NCBI RefSeq assembly: GCF_910592395.1
Contig: NC_088312.1
Location: 13,456,001-13,520,000 of the forward strand
Direction: 5' to 3'
Source of the DNA: Lineus longissimus
Lineage: Eukaryota; Nemertea; Pilidiophora; Heteronemertea; Lineidae
Length of the DNA: 64,000 bases
Part shown: piece after piece, positions 19,851-32,218 of the stretch
How positions within the stretch are numbered: position 1 is the stretch's first letter
How the letters are laid out: each line of letters starts with the position of its first letter
Made by a program: the position numbers and the translations under genes
Notes under the pieces: model-generated
What the model was told of the DNA's origin: nothing
The model's input: the letters and a program-made list of their open reading frames with translations, nothing else
Database searches by the model: none

Positions 19851-21205
19851 GCATTGAATTAGCCGTCAGGATAAATACCTAATCCAATCGAGTAAAAAAA
19901 CCAACAAAGGCATATTGATATTTTAAGAAAATATAGGACCGTATGCTAATCCTATTATTGCTGACCAGGTCCAATTCTTACTATTGTGAATAATATTCAT
20001 GCTATTGCTTACAAAATCCGCTCAGACGACCCGTTAATCGTTTCTCTGGGTCGGGGGTAACGAAATACAATACATTTACTTGAAAGAGGTGTGCATATAC
20101 TTTACCTACTAATACCAGATATATTTTTATTATAAAGGGTGCATAAAAGTATAATAACCAACAGAACTCCATCATACCAGTCTGCAATGTTTCTTTGATA
20201 AAGTTTCTTGCTTTCATTGCTAGACGTATTCTTTTATATTGTGAAGTTAACCTGGCTGGCTGAGTGTTGCAGAGAACAGTATTTTTTTGTTTTTATGTCC
20301 GATAACTAAATACTACGTATTTACATAGTCAGCAGAATTTATCGATATCATGTAACAGTTCATTGTGATTTTGACTGGCATTGGTCGCCGGTCGATCCGG
20401 TTGGTGTTTAAACCAGTCAGGCCGAGAGTTAGAAAGCTACTCTCTAGGGATTACAAAACGTGGAAGAGAAGTCCAGTGTATATATTTCGAACGCGGAGAG
20501 TAACTATTGAAGGTAGGAAAACTCAGAATTTGTTGTGAGTTTTAGTATTTAATGATATACTGCGCAATACCTAATACTAAATCATGAATTTCTCAGTGCA
20601 GTTCTGACTGGTTTGTATCAAAGTGGGGTCGTATACTTCTTTAAGAGTAGACGTCATTGATCTCACACTAATAACCACAGATATGACACATTCTATCGCG
20701 CCTTTTTTTTATTGTCCGAGATAAGTCTGAAATACAAATGATTTATCTGCGATCTTCCTAAAAGCAGGAAACCATCTAAAATGCTACGAGCTCCACTGCA
20801 CATGGCTATCAGAGGAACAGTGGGTCTGCAGTGCAAACGGGGCATACGCATTATATTAAGCATTCAAATGGACAAACTCTTGAGGACTAGTGGTGGGTCA
20901 TGCTAGAATGTTCTCAGATTGTCATTTTGCGGTCGAATTGCCTGAGCGATGTAATTCGTCCGTATATATTGTGGAAATGTAGAAATATCCCGATCACTCA
21001 GCTATCCGCAAATGCTCATGTTTCAGTGTTCCCGGCCTGCACACGCACGGAGCCGGGATACTTGAAATTGATCATTAAACATCGAGCACAAAGTGCCGTT
21101 TTTATGCAGTTGTTTTCAATCAATATCACCTTATTTTATCATAACAATTCTTTTAAAAAGTTTATTTGGAAGAAATAAAGCCTTTGACTGCGGTTATTTT
21201 AAAAT
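19851..21205. other. No gene seen
   Basis: AT-rich non-coding sequence without a recognisable exon or element. Confidence 0.4.
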
Positions 21206-21372
21206 CAGAGGCTATACCTGTCGTTGAAGGCTTTGTTATAAAGTGCTATTTGTTTTGTCTTCAACATATAAGTTGAGTTTTTAAAGTTTGGGTTCAGGGG
21301 TTTTCCTCAAGATAATAATGATAACGATAATGATATTAACAATAATAATTATTATCATAACGATAATAATAT
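21206..21372 (+). repeat. Dispersed repeat with (GATAAT)-type tail, copy 1
   Basis: About 165 bp beginning ATCAGAGGCTATACCTGTCG and containing GGGTTCAGGGGTTTTCCTCA, followed by a GATAATAATGATAACGATAA tail. The second copy is at 23892-24063, same strand. A simple-repeat tail suggests a retroposed sequence. Confidence 0.7.
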
Positions 21373-21399
21373 ATGTACAAGAATTAATAAAAAAACAAC

Positions 21400-21860
21400 A
21401 CTAGAGCCATCAGGTGATGGCATAGATTCGTCTCCAGGCAACTGACAGATGGACAATTTTTAGATGTGATTAGAGAATGATGGACAATGTTAGGATATTT
21501 TGGGATGGGGTTCCTTGGACTGTCACAACCCAGTACATACATGGTCAGAACCCAGTAGACAACCAGCAGCTGCAGTCTGGACATTTACATAAAATCCTTT
21601 GAAGTTCAGTATGAGACAAACCAGTCCATGCATGGTCACAACCTAGGACAACTATATTAAATGCAGTCTGGACCTTAGCGTAGGTTGAGACAAACCAGCC
21701 AAACAGATACATGGCACAACCTTTGGACAACCAGCAACAGTCTGGACCTTTACATCTAGTCCTTTAAGATGTAGGTTGTGACAAACTAGGCCAGTTAACA
21801 TGGTCTAGCCAAGGTCATCCAGTAAAGCCTTGACCTTATATTACCTTACATCAGGGACAA
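21400..21860. repeat. Degenerate tandem repeat around CAGTCTGGAC
   Basis: CAGTCTGGAC occurs at about 21573, 21664 and 21730, with repeated GAGACAAACCAG and ACATGGTCACAACC phrases between. Units are irregular (65-100 bp) and diverged. No coding role is evident. Confidence 0.55.
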
Positions 21861-22000
21861 CCAACCAGTTTGATTGATACATAATATTAAGTAAAAACTT
21901 AACTTTCTGTACACCAACTGCCACATGTTTTCTTTATTTAATCTATTTGCGTTAAGTATTACGACAGTGAAAAGGTAAATTGAAGAAGCGGTGCTCAGCT

Positions 22001-22022
22001 CCTCTCTCTCTCTCTCTCTCTC
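22001..22022. repeat. (CT)n microsatellite
   Basis: A simple dinucleotide run of about ten CT units. Confidence 0.9.
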
Positions 22023-22527
22023 GGTCCTCGGTCGACTGTGATGTGGTCACCAAAAAGGTTGAAATTCAACTGTCCATCACCCCTGTAAAACAGAATGAGA
22101 AAACATTCTAATTTTGCTTACCAAGCTATATAAGACCAACAGACACTGATAAAGTGCTAATGATCAAGGAAATTCATCGATATGATCGAGCCCGACTTGA
22201 GAAAGAAGGTTTGTATGTATTCGTGTGTACATTTGTACTGCGCGTCTATCTATACGTCCTGTACAGTACATTTCTACAGGGGTGATCGGGGAGGGGGGGG
22301 GGGGACAATCTTTAAAATGGTCAATTTCAGCGCTAATGACATGTTTTCCGAGGTTTCAGCAATTATTTTCAGTGGAGGTGTATCTTATGAGTGGAGTCAT
22401 TCATAGGTGTTTTGAATGCACAATTGTCACGATTGTGATGAAAGTTTCTGACCTGAATTCGCTGATGGCAATCCGCCATTGCCGATTTCTCGGAACTTTT
22501 GGATCATCATATGGGATGGATATCGCA

Positions 22528-22885
22528 TACTGGATCCACTCGCCAATAAAATCCCAAGCCCGACAATACCCGATTTCTACTCCCGCCTCGATGGGTCGAG
22601 CCTAAACAACCGGGCCTAATAGTAGCCTTTCGCAGCCATAAAAGGGGTGGGATATCTTGTCTTCGTTTCTTCCAATTGGTCTTTAATTATAATATGAAAA
22701 GTGCTATTGTAGAGTCATGACCATTCATGACGATTACGTTGTTAACTCTTGAATAGATATCCCACCCCTTTTATGGCTGCGAAAGGCCTACTATTGAGGT
22801 CTGCTGTTTAGGCTCTACCCATCGAGGCGGTGGTACAAATAGGATATTGTCGGGGTTGGGATCTTATTGGTGAGTGGATCCAGTA
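22528..22885. mobile_element. Foldback element with about 130-bp arms
   Basis: The arms 22528-22657 and 22756-22885 are inverted copies: TACTGGATCCACTC at the left faces GAGTGGATCCAGTA at the right. The inner ends are CAGCCATAAAAGGGGTGGGA and its complement. The spacer is about 98 bp. Arms differ at scattered positions only. No coding capacity. Confidence 0.85.
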
Positions 22886-23891
22886 AATTCTGACGGACTG
22901 CTAATTATGTTGTTCACCGGCACCTTAATCACCCGACGAAAATATAATACTTCACTCACCTTCGACAAGACCGCAGTGATAAGCCTATTTTCTGAGTCGG
23001 CAGCTGCCTGCAATTTTAAGTGAGCTCGGGGCCACTGACCGCCTCACTCATCATATCGATGCGCGTTCTTCCTCTAATACTAACTAACGCAAAGTACCAT
23101 TGTCATCAACATCATATTTATTGCTCGAAAACAACAAGCAATGTGATTGCAATGCAAGAAAACACATAAAAATCAAATAGAACTGATAGTTCATGGCAAT
23201 GCTACGAACTATTTATATGAGCGATAGAATCTGTAATCATGGCGGCTAAACAGCCGCAACCTCGTATCGGTACTACGCTCAATATTAGTTAGTATCTTAA
23301 TATCTTGATCGGCGAATTATTGACATTCGGCAGGGCTTATATCTCTTCCGCTACTCATTAATAAAGATCAAGTTTAAACTTAGCCAACGCGAAAACACGC
23401 ATTTTGGCGACATAGATTTTTGCGAATTAGAGCGAATTTTTATTTCACACAAGGTTCAGATCGCCATGTTGAATACTTTGATTATTTTTGTTTTGTGGTT
23501 GCTACTTTGATGGAGGGCCTATGCCAGCAATAATCATAGTTCTTTTGCCGCCAATTTTCTCACTGGGGTATTGCTGTTGCCGCTATCAAGCCCCAGGTTG
23601 CCTAGCATCGCGACATCTATTCGCGAATCAAAACTATTTTTCCAAATTAACCAAATGTATCGCCAAGAAGTATCATTGTAACCAGATATTGCTATGCTCC
23701 CGTATGACGTATCCGTATCAATTTGCGTATGAAGTACATTGTATATGCAACAGTAGTAAACAAGTTATGGTAGTTTTGATAGTCCTTTTTTTAATCTTTT
23801 GGCAACAGCCGTAAACTAGCGAAAAGTTAGGATTTTCGTTCAACTCCCAGCCCTGCAAAGCAGTATCTCGATAGCCACACAAACCCCCAAG
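22886..23891. other. No gene seen
   Basis: Non-coding. An open frame on the + strand at 23488-23814 has no recognisable domain and no splice support. Confidence 0.4.
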
Positions 23892-24063
23892 ATCAGAGGC
23901 TATACTGTCGTTGGAGGCTTTGGTGTAAAGTGCTATTTGTATAGTCTACAAAATATAAGTCGAGTTTGTAAAGTTCGGGTTCAGGGGTTTTCTTCAAGAT
24001 AATAATGATAACGATAATGATATTGATAATAATGATATTAATTCTCATAATGATAATAATACC
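23892..24063 (+). repeat. Dispersed repeat with (GATAAT)-type tail, copy 2
   Basis: This is a copy of 21206-21372 with roughly ten substitutions and a longer GATAAT/GATATT tail. The tail abuts the inverted RTE fragment that starts at about 24069. Confidence 0.7.
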
Positions 24064-24068
24064 TACTT

Positions 24069-24880
24069 AATACTTAATCCGTTTCTGAGCCATGATCGAT
24101 TGGCGCATAAGGCACCCACTGGAGCTCGCCATCTCCCCCTATCCTGGGTCAATGTGGTGATGTTGTCCCATGTCATTCCAGTTGCCTTCATCTCTTTTTC
24201 GTCAGAGCGTCGCCACGTTTATCTGCGGCGACCTCTATTACGTTTGCCGTCACCTGTCCAACGTAGGTCGATCTTTTTATGGCTGTTTGGTGGCATACGG
24301 CATACATGTCCAATCCACAAGACAAGATTGCACGATGGAGGGAGCATTTCCAGAACATCCTGAATCGACCTGTCCCAACACACGCTGCACAAGCCTTTGG
24401 AATGCTCAAGCCTTTCTGGCGGAGCAAGAAGATCAGCACTGCGACAAAACTCGAGATTTACAAGAGTAACGTATTCAGTGTTCTCCTGTATGGCGCCGAA
24501 TACTGGAAGGTGACGAGCTATCTCACACACAAGCTTCAGACTTTTCAAAACAAATGCCTACGTAACATCTTGAATATCTACTGGCCTAACACCATCAGCA
24601 ATCAAGAACTACTTCAGAGAACCAGCTGCGTACCAATGACCACTGTGGTAAGAAGGAGGCGCTGAATGTGGATTGGACATGTCTGCCGTATGCTACCAAA
24701 CAGCCATACAAGGATCGCCCTACGTTGGACATCTGACGGCAAGCGGAAAAGAGGTCGCCCCAGAACAACGTGGCGACGCTCCGTCGAAAAAGATATGAAG
24801 GCAACTGACACAGGAGATGGCGAGCTCGAGTGGATGCCTTATGCGCCGATATGGCTCAGAAGAGGAGTAAGTAAGTAAGT
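24069..24880. mobile_element. RTE-like LINE 3' end in head-to-head inverted duplication
   Basis: The right part (24310-24880, + strand) encodes fragments of the end of an RTE-type ORF2: KIARWREHFQNILNRPVPT, then SVLLYGAEYWKV and KLQTFQNKCLRNILNIYWP, then in another frame MWIGHVCRM and GKRKRGRPRTTWRR. It ends with GTAAGTAAGTAAGTA. The left part (24069-24318) is the same terminal 250 bp on the opposite strand, starting at the same point (GTGGATTGGACATGT) and ending in its own TACTTAATACTTAA-type tail. Both 3' tails face outward. The coding pieces carry frameshifts and cannot be functional. Confidence 0.8.
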
Positions 24881-27800
24881 ATTTTATAATCATTATCACA
24901 GCAAGAGGTGGTTACTTATCACATGTGCGCAACCCTGCTGCGAGAGACTGATGCGGCCTTTTAATGTTTTATGCATACTACATGTAGGCTTTGCAGAGAC
25001 GTGCGTATTCCTCAAGCATGTTCCAAAATGCACGATTAATTCTATTTCACCCGCCAGTCAAAGTAGTTTTCCAATCTTCGTAAAAGGTCTGTCGTGTGAT
25101 AGGAGACGAAACTAGACCGATGGCGTTGATTTTTGCAGGGTGCTACAGATCAAAGAACTCCAGTATTCATTGATTTAGTATTAAGAGGCCGTTTTTTTAG
25201 TACGTACGTCCAATTTTCCGATGCTTTAGTTGAATTGAATCTCTTCCCCTTGTACGCATGCGTGCGCATGCGTACGCTACAACTCGACCAGCTTCCATCT
25301 GCGTACGTAAATATATCATCAGTCGATACTAATGTAAGTAGTCAATGTCAGAGTAGATGTTGTTATGCTGCATACATAACACAATGAAACTTGTTTTTGT
25401 ACAAATTTTCTGACGTTCGAAATGCTGTTTTTAATCAATCTGAACATCATCTTTTTCATACTAAGTGACATGTTACAGCGATTTAAGAAGATGTTCAAAT
25501 CATTTTTTTTCAATTACCCATCCGCGACCCACACAAGTGTACGCACGCGTTCGCAGAAATGGACCTAAAAAATTAAAAATACCCTTCTAACGTCTTAGTA
25601 AGTATAAAATGAATGAGACAAACTGTAGATTATATAGCCCAAAGTCCACTTACCGGATTGCAGTGCAGAATGAGACATGCCAGAATATGACACGATGCCA
25701 GGCCGTGTTTACTGCCTGTGAGAGAAAATCTTTCCGACCCCGTAGAATCTAGAAAAGGAGTTCCTATTTCAAAAGCGACCTGAATCCTGTTAGTTGATAT
25801 CATTCAAAATCCAAAAAGCCTAAAATGGTGTTTGCAAACCAAATAACTAACATTCAAGGCAGTATTTAGGCATGACAGAGCTTTTTTAAATGTCATCACA
25901 TTTGTCCCATGGCACCACTGAACAGTTATTAGTGATCTCAGCCCTATTAAGTTCCTCATTCAGAAGTATTAAGGTAGCAGGAAGGGGTGGGCGTTTGTGG
26001 TTGCCAGTCTCTCTTAAAGCACAGTCAACTAAGAGTGACTTAACCACTCTCTTGATTACAGCGGCCGCCTCAGCGCCACCACGCGGGGCCTAATGGTATA
26101 AGACTAAGTAGCTTCGCGCGATATGCACCATTCTGGGAAAACTCAATGAGGAAGTATGCTCATTAGCATAATCTATTCTTAGCTCCAGCTCGAGGTTATC
26201 TTGCGCAGTGTTTCTTCGGCCCAGATACATTGTGGTGGAAAACTTCTAGTACAGAGAACGCCTGGCTTGCGCCAGACTAATAAGTGAAGAAGATCTGGCT
26301 GCGCGAGACTACTGTGATAAAAATGACCATTGCAGAGACTCTGTGACGTAGGCATATACTTTTTACAATTAAAAAAGCTCTCAAAAGACGATAAGGAATG
26401 ATCATTTATTAACATTTCCTGAACTATATATACCTTCTAATTATCACTTTAAATAAATAGGTTGGCCTTAGATATCGTGCTTTTCTTTCCTCGTGACAAT
26501 ATACAGCAAAGTAGTTACAAACCCACAATGGCGCTATAAAGTCCATGATAAGGCCACGGTGACGAGTTATAAATGTTTCGCCAGCTTCGTTATTTTGCCG
26601 CTACGCGGCGCGTTGGGTCCTTGCGTCGAGCATTTCACCGTTACCAGTGGCAGTTCAGACCGATCTTCATGGCGGTTGCCACTGCCACCTAGTGAGACGA
26701 TCATAAACCAATCTAAAACTGTCCTTTTAGTTACATTTTAGAATGGTGAAACTCATCCTCACCTTCACACACTCCAGTTCTTGGACAAAGCGCTTTTGTA
26801 AAGGTATTGGTAACCGCAAAGTTTTCGCACTTTTCGGAAAAATGATGATTTCTTTTTTTGGCTAATACAAAATTTCTCCCCGTTTTTCAGAAAAACACTG
26901 ATATTTTTTGCACTACTTTTGCTCTCGTGACTCAGGGTTTATTCGCGACGACCGAGAGTACAAAAATGCCGGCCCTGCATTTTGCAGTAGACCCTCGTCT
27001 TGATAGAGGACCGACATTGTGCGGTCTGGTTAGAGGTTTTATCCGCTAGGCAAGGAGAGGCATTCTATTCATCACGGGACGGTCAAGTACTTCTGTAACT
27101 GACAGCGTGCTCTTAACACGTACGTTCTAACATTTGTCCAAACATCGTCATTAGCAATGCAAGCGCTGTAGCAAAGAAGAGCTGCTCCCTAAGAGATGCT
27201 GATCAATATTAACTTATTACTGGAAACCGCTAAATTCTCGCGAGCGTCTTATTTTTGCGGACTTCGTGGATCGAGATTGTTTTTTGATTGGATAAACAGA
27301 AAAAAATCGCATTGCGCCAAAATGAAAATTGTGATTTGTTTTCTTCATATATCTCTGCGAGGGGAAATCAAGGTTCTGCTCATCTAGCGCTCAGTTGGGC
27401 AGTTAACTCTAACGATTGACTTTGTGAAGCAAAATACTTCAGGGATGGGTTGTATGTCATTATACATTGTTAATTAGATCACTTTAATTGTGGTTTCGCT
27501 GGGCAAGTCTCGCCAATGGTTCTAAAGATACTACATATAGTCCATTCGTAAAAAAAAATTCGGGGTTCTTGAGAGCAAACTACTTTTTTTTTGGCTCAGC
27601 ATTGTCATTGCAGATAATGAAAAAAAATTAGCAAAGCCCACAATAATCATGGGGGGGGGGGGGGGGGGGGAGGGGGTGATTGGATTGGTGCAACATTTGG
27701 AAGTGATCGGAATGCAGAAAAAAATCGAATTTAAAAAAAATTCTTACCTCACTGTCGGTATCAATTTCTTAAAAGCGACGCACCGTAAACATACATATAC

Positions 27801-28945
27801 ATTTTCTTTCCGAATTAGCTTCAGTATTTTATAACAAAAGTAGTATGTTTATTATTTCTTAATAACGTGGCATAATGGTCGTAACGTGTTTGATTAATCG
27901 CTATTTTCATGTTGTTTCTTTGTAGTGGTCCTCTCACAATACTTCCATATTCACAAATATGTTAACAGCCGATTAATTACTTATTTACTTGCAATTATAA
28001 ATCAATTAACGCAGAGCTAATGTGAAAGTCAAAGTGATATGATTGTATGGTGGTGTACCTTAAGCATGTTAAGTGGTCGCTTGCAAATGCGGCCTCGGTT
28101 GGAGCTGTGGTTTTCGGGGTCTTCTCGACGCTTCTCCTTCCCTCCCAAGTGACGTGAATGCTGATATGCAACCTCGTATACCCGGGGATCATTGCGCATT
28201 TCTATGTAAATTCGATTGCACTGACCCCTGCTTACATCTAAAGTTAAGAGCTGTAGAATTAAAAAACTATTTTCGTAAATTTCTTTTTCGCATCGTTTCG
28301 CTCTCTTGAGCGCGAACTAGTTTTTATTGACTTGGACTGGTGTAGGAGTAGAAAATTCCCCCTTGAAAAAAGGTCCAGTCCTATTGTATTTGACAGATTA
28401 TGCTATATATGGTTCTTTAGAGGGCATATCAATACACCTTAAATTAAAAGCGCACAACAGGATTTTTGGAATCATTTTTTTAGAATTCTATCGTCAGGTA
28501 GGACTTTTCAAACTTCTCCATCGGGCAACGAGTAATTATGGCAACCAAACAAATGTTTCACAGGGGTAGAAACGGGCTAGATGAAAGCGATAGCTTTTTT
28601 ATTGATGCATTCAATGGTAAGTTGACAGCAAAACCAAAAGAAACCTCGTGATCTCGCTCTATCATTTATGAGGAGTAACAACAATTTTATAAATGAAGAT
28701 AGTCACAGTGTGCTATGGGGTCAAAAACAAACTATTTCTCGCAGCGTGTCGCACTTGTGACTACACATCACCTCTGATGACTTGGTGCTATTTTGATAAA
28801 AATATTCTTCAATATGAACTTTTAAACTTTGTTTTGATGATAAAAAAGCGATTCGATTCAAAACTAGTCTCGAATTGCTTCTGACAGCTCATCGATCGAT
28901 TGTTTTAGGATAAATTTGAATTATCACTAAAGCGTGTGCGAAAAT
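24881..28945. other. No gene seen
   Basis: Long non-coding stretch with a G20 tract at 27651-27670 and a Z-DNA-prone palindrome at 25251-25277. Open frames are short, overlap on both strands and show no domain. Confidence 0.4.
25251..25277. other. 27-bp alternating purine-pyrimidine near-palindrome
   Basis: Every step from TGTACGCATG through TGCGCATGCGTACGC alternates pyrimidine and purine. Its central 24 bases are a palindrome except for the two middle positions. This composition favours Z-DNA or cruciform under supercoiling (known property; not shown here). Further GTACGTAC and GCGTACG words lie nearby. Confidence 0.7.
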
Positions 28946-29145
28946 TTATATATATATATATATATATATAGTTTATTTATCGTACTCTTGTACATTTTAC
29001 AGTATTGTGCATTGTGCGCTTACAAGAAAAGGTGCATTGAACAAGACAAGAACGTAAAAACAAAATACATGTATCAAAGTCTATTTATGAAAGAAAAATT
29101 CTCATGGATCCTCTGCCGCGGGGGGGGGGGGCAAAGGTCAACTTA

Positions 29146-30398
29146 TCATTCGCATGCTAGATGCGTAATAGTATCTGACAGCTCATCTCTATCAAAGAGG
29201 TGATAGTCACCCCTGTCTCTCATCAGTATAAGATCCCTGATCACACTGCCTATGTCATTCGTTTCGATATCACCAACTTTGTTACCCCTTCTAATAAGGT
29301 TGTCCCTATCGGTCCCTATCTTCTCACATAGTACATTGATGTTTCCCCCGACGGAGGAACTACTTCCGTAAATGACTAATTTCGCAGACAGTTCAACCAG
29401 TTCATTATTACTTCTCAGAGCAGTCTTAAAAAATTTTAAAAACCTGCTGTGCATCTGAAATTCCGGATTGATATCCCGGCATATAGTAGGCAACAAATTT
29501 GAGTGTGTCCGATACGGTAATTTGAATAGTTTCCTTATACATTTCCTCCAGGTCGTAAGCAGTCTATCCATGTGCCTAGAAGAAAAATCCCACAGTACGC
29601 TGCCGTATAAACACATGACATATGTTTTGAACAGGCGATATTTTACATCAATGTCGCAATGACCAAATGCAGAGACAAGTGCATTAGTTCGGGCAATCAT
29701 GTTTCCAATAGCTTGATCAATAAGTGTCTGCTCGGCGTGGGGGCCTATGATATGGCCCAGGTGATTTGCTATATCTTCTACCTCAAGTCTGTTGTTTTGC
29801 CACCTTAAAAAAGTATCGGCTGCTTCTTTTCCAAACAATAGGAAGTGTGTTTTAATGACATTGAACAATAATCTATACTCCTCGGAATATCTATCACAAA
29901 TCTTAAGCATTTCCTGCATGCCATGTCTAGTGGGGCACAATAGAACTACATCATCGGCGTACGCCAATGCCCCTACAAATTGTTGGCCAATATAACATCC
30001 GTAACTCGACTGTTTCAAGTCCAGTAGCATTTCATCCGAGTAAATGCAGAATAAAATAGGGGACATTACTCCACCCTGCTTTATACCATTTTTTACATTA
30101 ATTACCCTACTTAGAGTGTCCTTCCATTTTACTTGGACATATTGACACGTGTACAGCGTTGCCAGAAATTTCACAATCAGTGGACAACATTTCTTTTTTA
30201 CTAACAAGTTGAACAGCCTGGTGTATTCAATCCTGTCGAATGCACGACTGGCATCTAATAACGTCACGTAAACATTACTTCCATGCGAGAGATAATAATC
30301 AATAACTTCTTTGAGCACAAATGTACACTGGGTGGTAGAACTCTTTTTCTTAAACCCAAATTGCAGATCAGATGTGCAAAAAAACCTGAGGGCATTTT
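29146..30398 (-). pseudogene. Retrotransposon ORF2, reverse transcriptase part (after frameshift)
   Basis: This is the continuation of ORF2 in the next frame. Key blocks are LQFGFKKKSST (contact block), VTLLDASRAFDRI with the first catalytic Asp, NGIKQGGVMSPILFCIY, and ALAYADDVVLLCP with the YADD active site. A C-terminal region of about 200 residues follows. It is open to the stop at 29146. The frame joins the endonuclease part if one base is added in the A run (T run 30395-30399 on the + strand), so the element is broken by a single-base indel. Confidence 0.9.
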
Positions 30399-32218
30399 TC
30401 CATAATGATGTGGTCTAACACCTTACATAAGACACTACTTAATGCGATTCCTCTATAGTTATCAGAATCGTTAATAGACTTTCTCTTGTTCTTGGGGATA
30501 GGAATTATAATCGACCTTTTGAACGCCTCTGGTATGTAAGAATGGGACAACATGAGCGTGAAAAGCTCCGCTAGCTTCTTGTCGAGTACCTCTGTACCAT
30601 GTATCAAATGGTCACTAAATAGAGTCTTCCCACCATCATGTTTTCCTTTGTTCAGTTTGAAAATAGCAGATCGAACTTCAACTGCTGAGATAGTGTGGCT
30701 AATGCACCCACATCTGTTAGTTTCACATCTAAAGTCTATGTCGTTGTCCAAGTCTTTAATTATATCACTCATCTGATCCTCGTCGTAACCAACCGATGAA
30801 TATAAAGCCTCATATTTAACAGCAAACCTATCCGCGATGGATCTGTCATCCATAGCATCATCAATTCTCACCGCGTAGGTCTGTTTCTTCTTTTTTCCCC
30901 TATTGATCAACTTCCAGAAGTCGCTGTCATTCTTTTCCAGGTATGCCATTGCTATTCTATTACTCTCAGCTACCTTATTCTCCTTTTTGGAGAGTTTGAC
31001 GGCATGGTGGTATCTCGCCCTAGTCGTTTTACGGATCTCGAATACGACCCCTTGCCTTTGCGACCCCCCGGCCTTCCAGATGTTGTGCCAAAGCAGCGCC
31101 CTTTCTCTAAGCTCTCTAATGTTTTCGTTCCACCCTGGAAAAGGTTTCCGACCTTTTGCCTGAGCATTGACCTGACAAGGAAAACATTCTTCCCCTGCAG
31201 TTAAACATGCACTAATGATATCATTGTGTAAAGCCTCGATCCCTTCCTTGTGGTCATTACATTTGAATATATTACAATAGTCGCGTGCCGTTCTTTCAAT
31301 GGCGTTCACCTCCCTGTCTAGATTAAACTTATATTGCACAATGTCTTCTGGGGCGAGTGAGTCCCATTTAGGCACATTTCCTCGGGCACCGGCTGACTGC
31401 CCTTCATTATAAACATGTTCAATCTGCATGTTAAACTCGACAGAAAGTGGCGAGTGATCTGAAAAGTTATCGACATCGTGAGTCACTCTATGGTCAGATA
31501 TGTCCCCCAGAAGATTCTCTGTGATATAGAAATGGTCTAACACTGACCTGCTGTTGTTTATCTTACTCTCGAATGTAAAATCAATCTCACCAAAATCGCT
31601 GATAGTCTTCAGTGACTCTGACTGCAGGAATATCTCAAGTTGTTGAGTCGTGTTCAGATGCGTTCTGACCCAATCTACATTAAAATCTCCTCCAAGAATT
31701 ATTCGGTCAATATCTTGTTGAGCAAACAGAGCATTCAATTCTTGTAAAGTGTCTTCGTACTCGGTGGGGTTATCGACGCCTGGCATATATACATTGCACA
31801 TAAGTATTTTTACCGAGTCAGTTAATTCTACAACAATGGCGCAAAACCGGTTCGTTTTGAAAGTAACTGGCGAGATTACATGCCTGATACTAGTCTTCCA
31901 GAGGATGGCAGTGCCACCATAAGGCCTGCCCCTCGTTATAACGCCAGGCTCCATCCCAGATACCGCGTGGGCATTGCATTCGGGAAATCTACTGGTCAAC
32001 ACATCAAAAAGTTCGCACTCGTGAAGCCAGTGTTCTTGCACAAATATAAAATCGTATTTGTCAGAAAGGATTGTCAGGTATTCAACTCTCCCAGTACCAA
32101 GTCCCTGAGCGTTGTAACTGGTGATGGAAAGTGGAAGTCTATTGCCGAACGACTGTGCCATGATTGGGAATAGGATACAAGTAAGAATGAAGTAATACGT
32201 TAGAGGGCTCTTGTTCAT
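30395..32218 (-). pseudogene. Retrotransposon ORF2, endonuclease and start of reverse transcriptase
   Basis: It starts with ATG at 32218-32216, overlapping the ORF1 stop. The apurinic-type endonuclease shows ITSYNAQGL, FIFVQEHWL, LMCNVYMPG, IILGGDFNVDW, SVLDHFYIT and NFSDHSPLS, covering the expected Asn, Glu, Tyr, Asp/Asn, Asp and SDH positions. A linker follows, then the start of reverse transcriptase (IPIPKNKRKS, NYRGIALSSVLCKVLDHII). After the frameshift near 30395 this frame stops at 30368. The enzyme nicks target DNA and primes reverse transcription. Confidence 0.92.
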
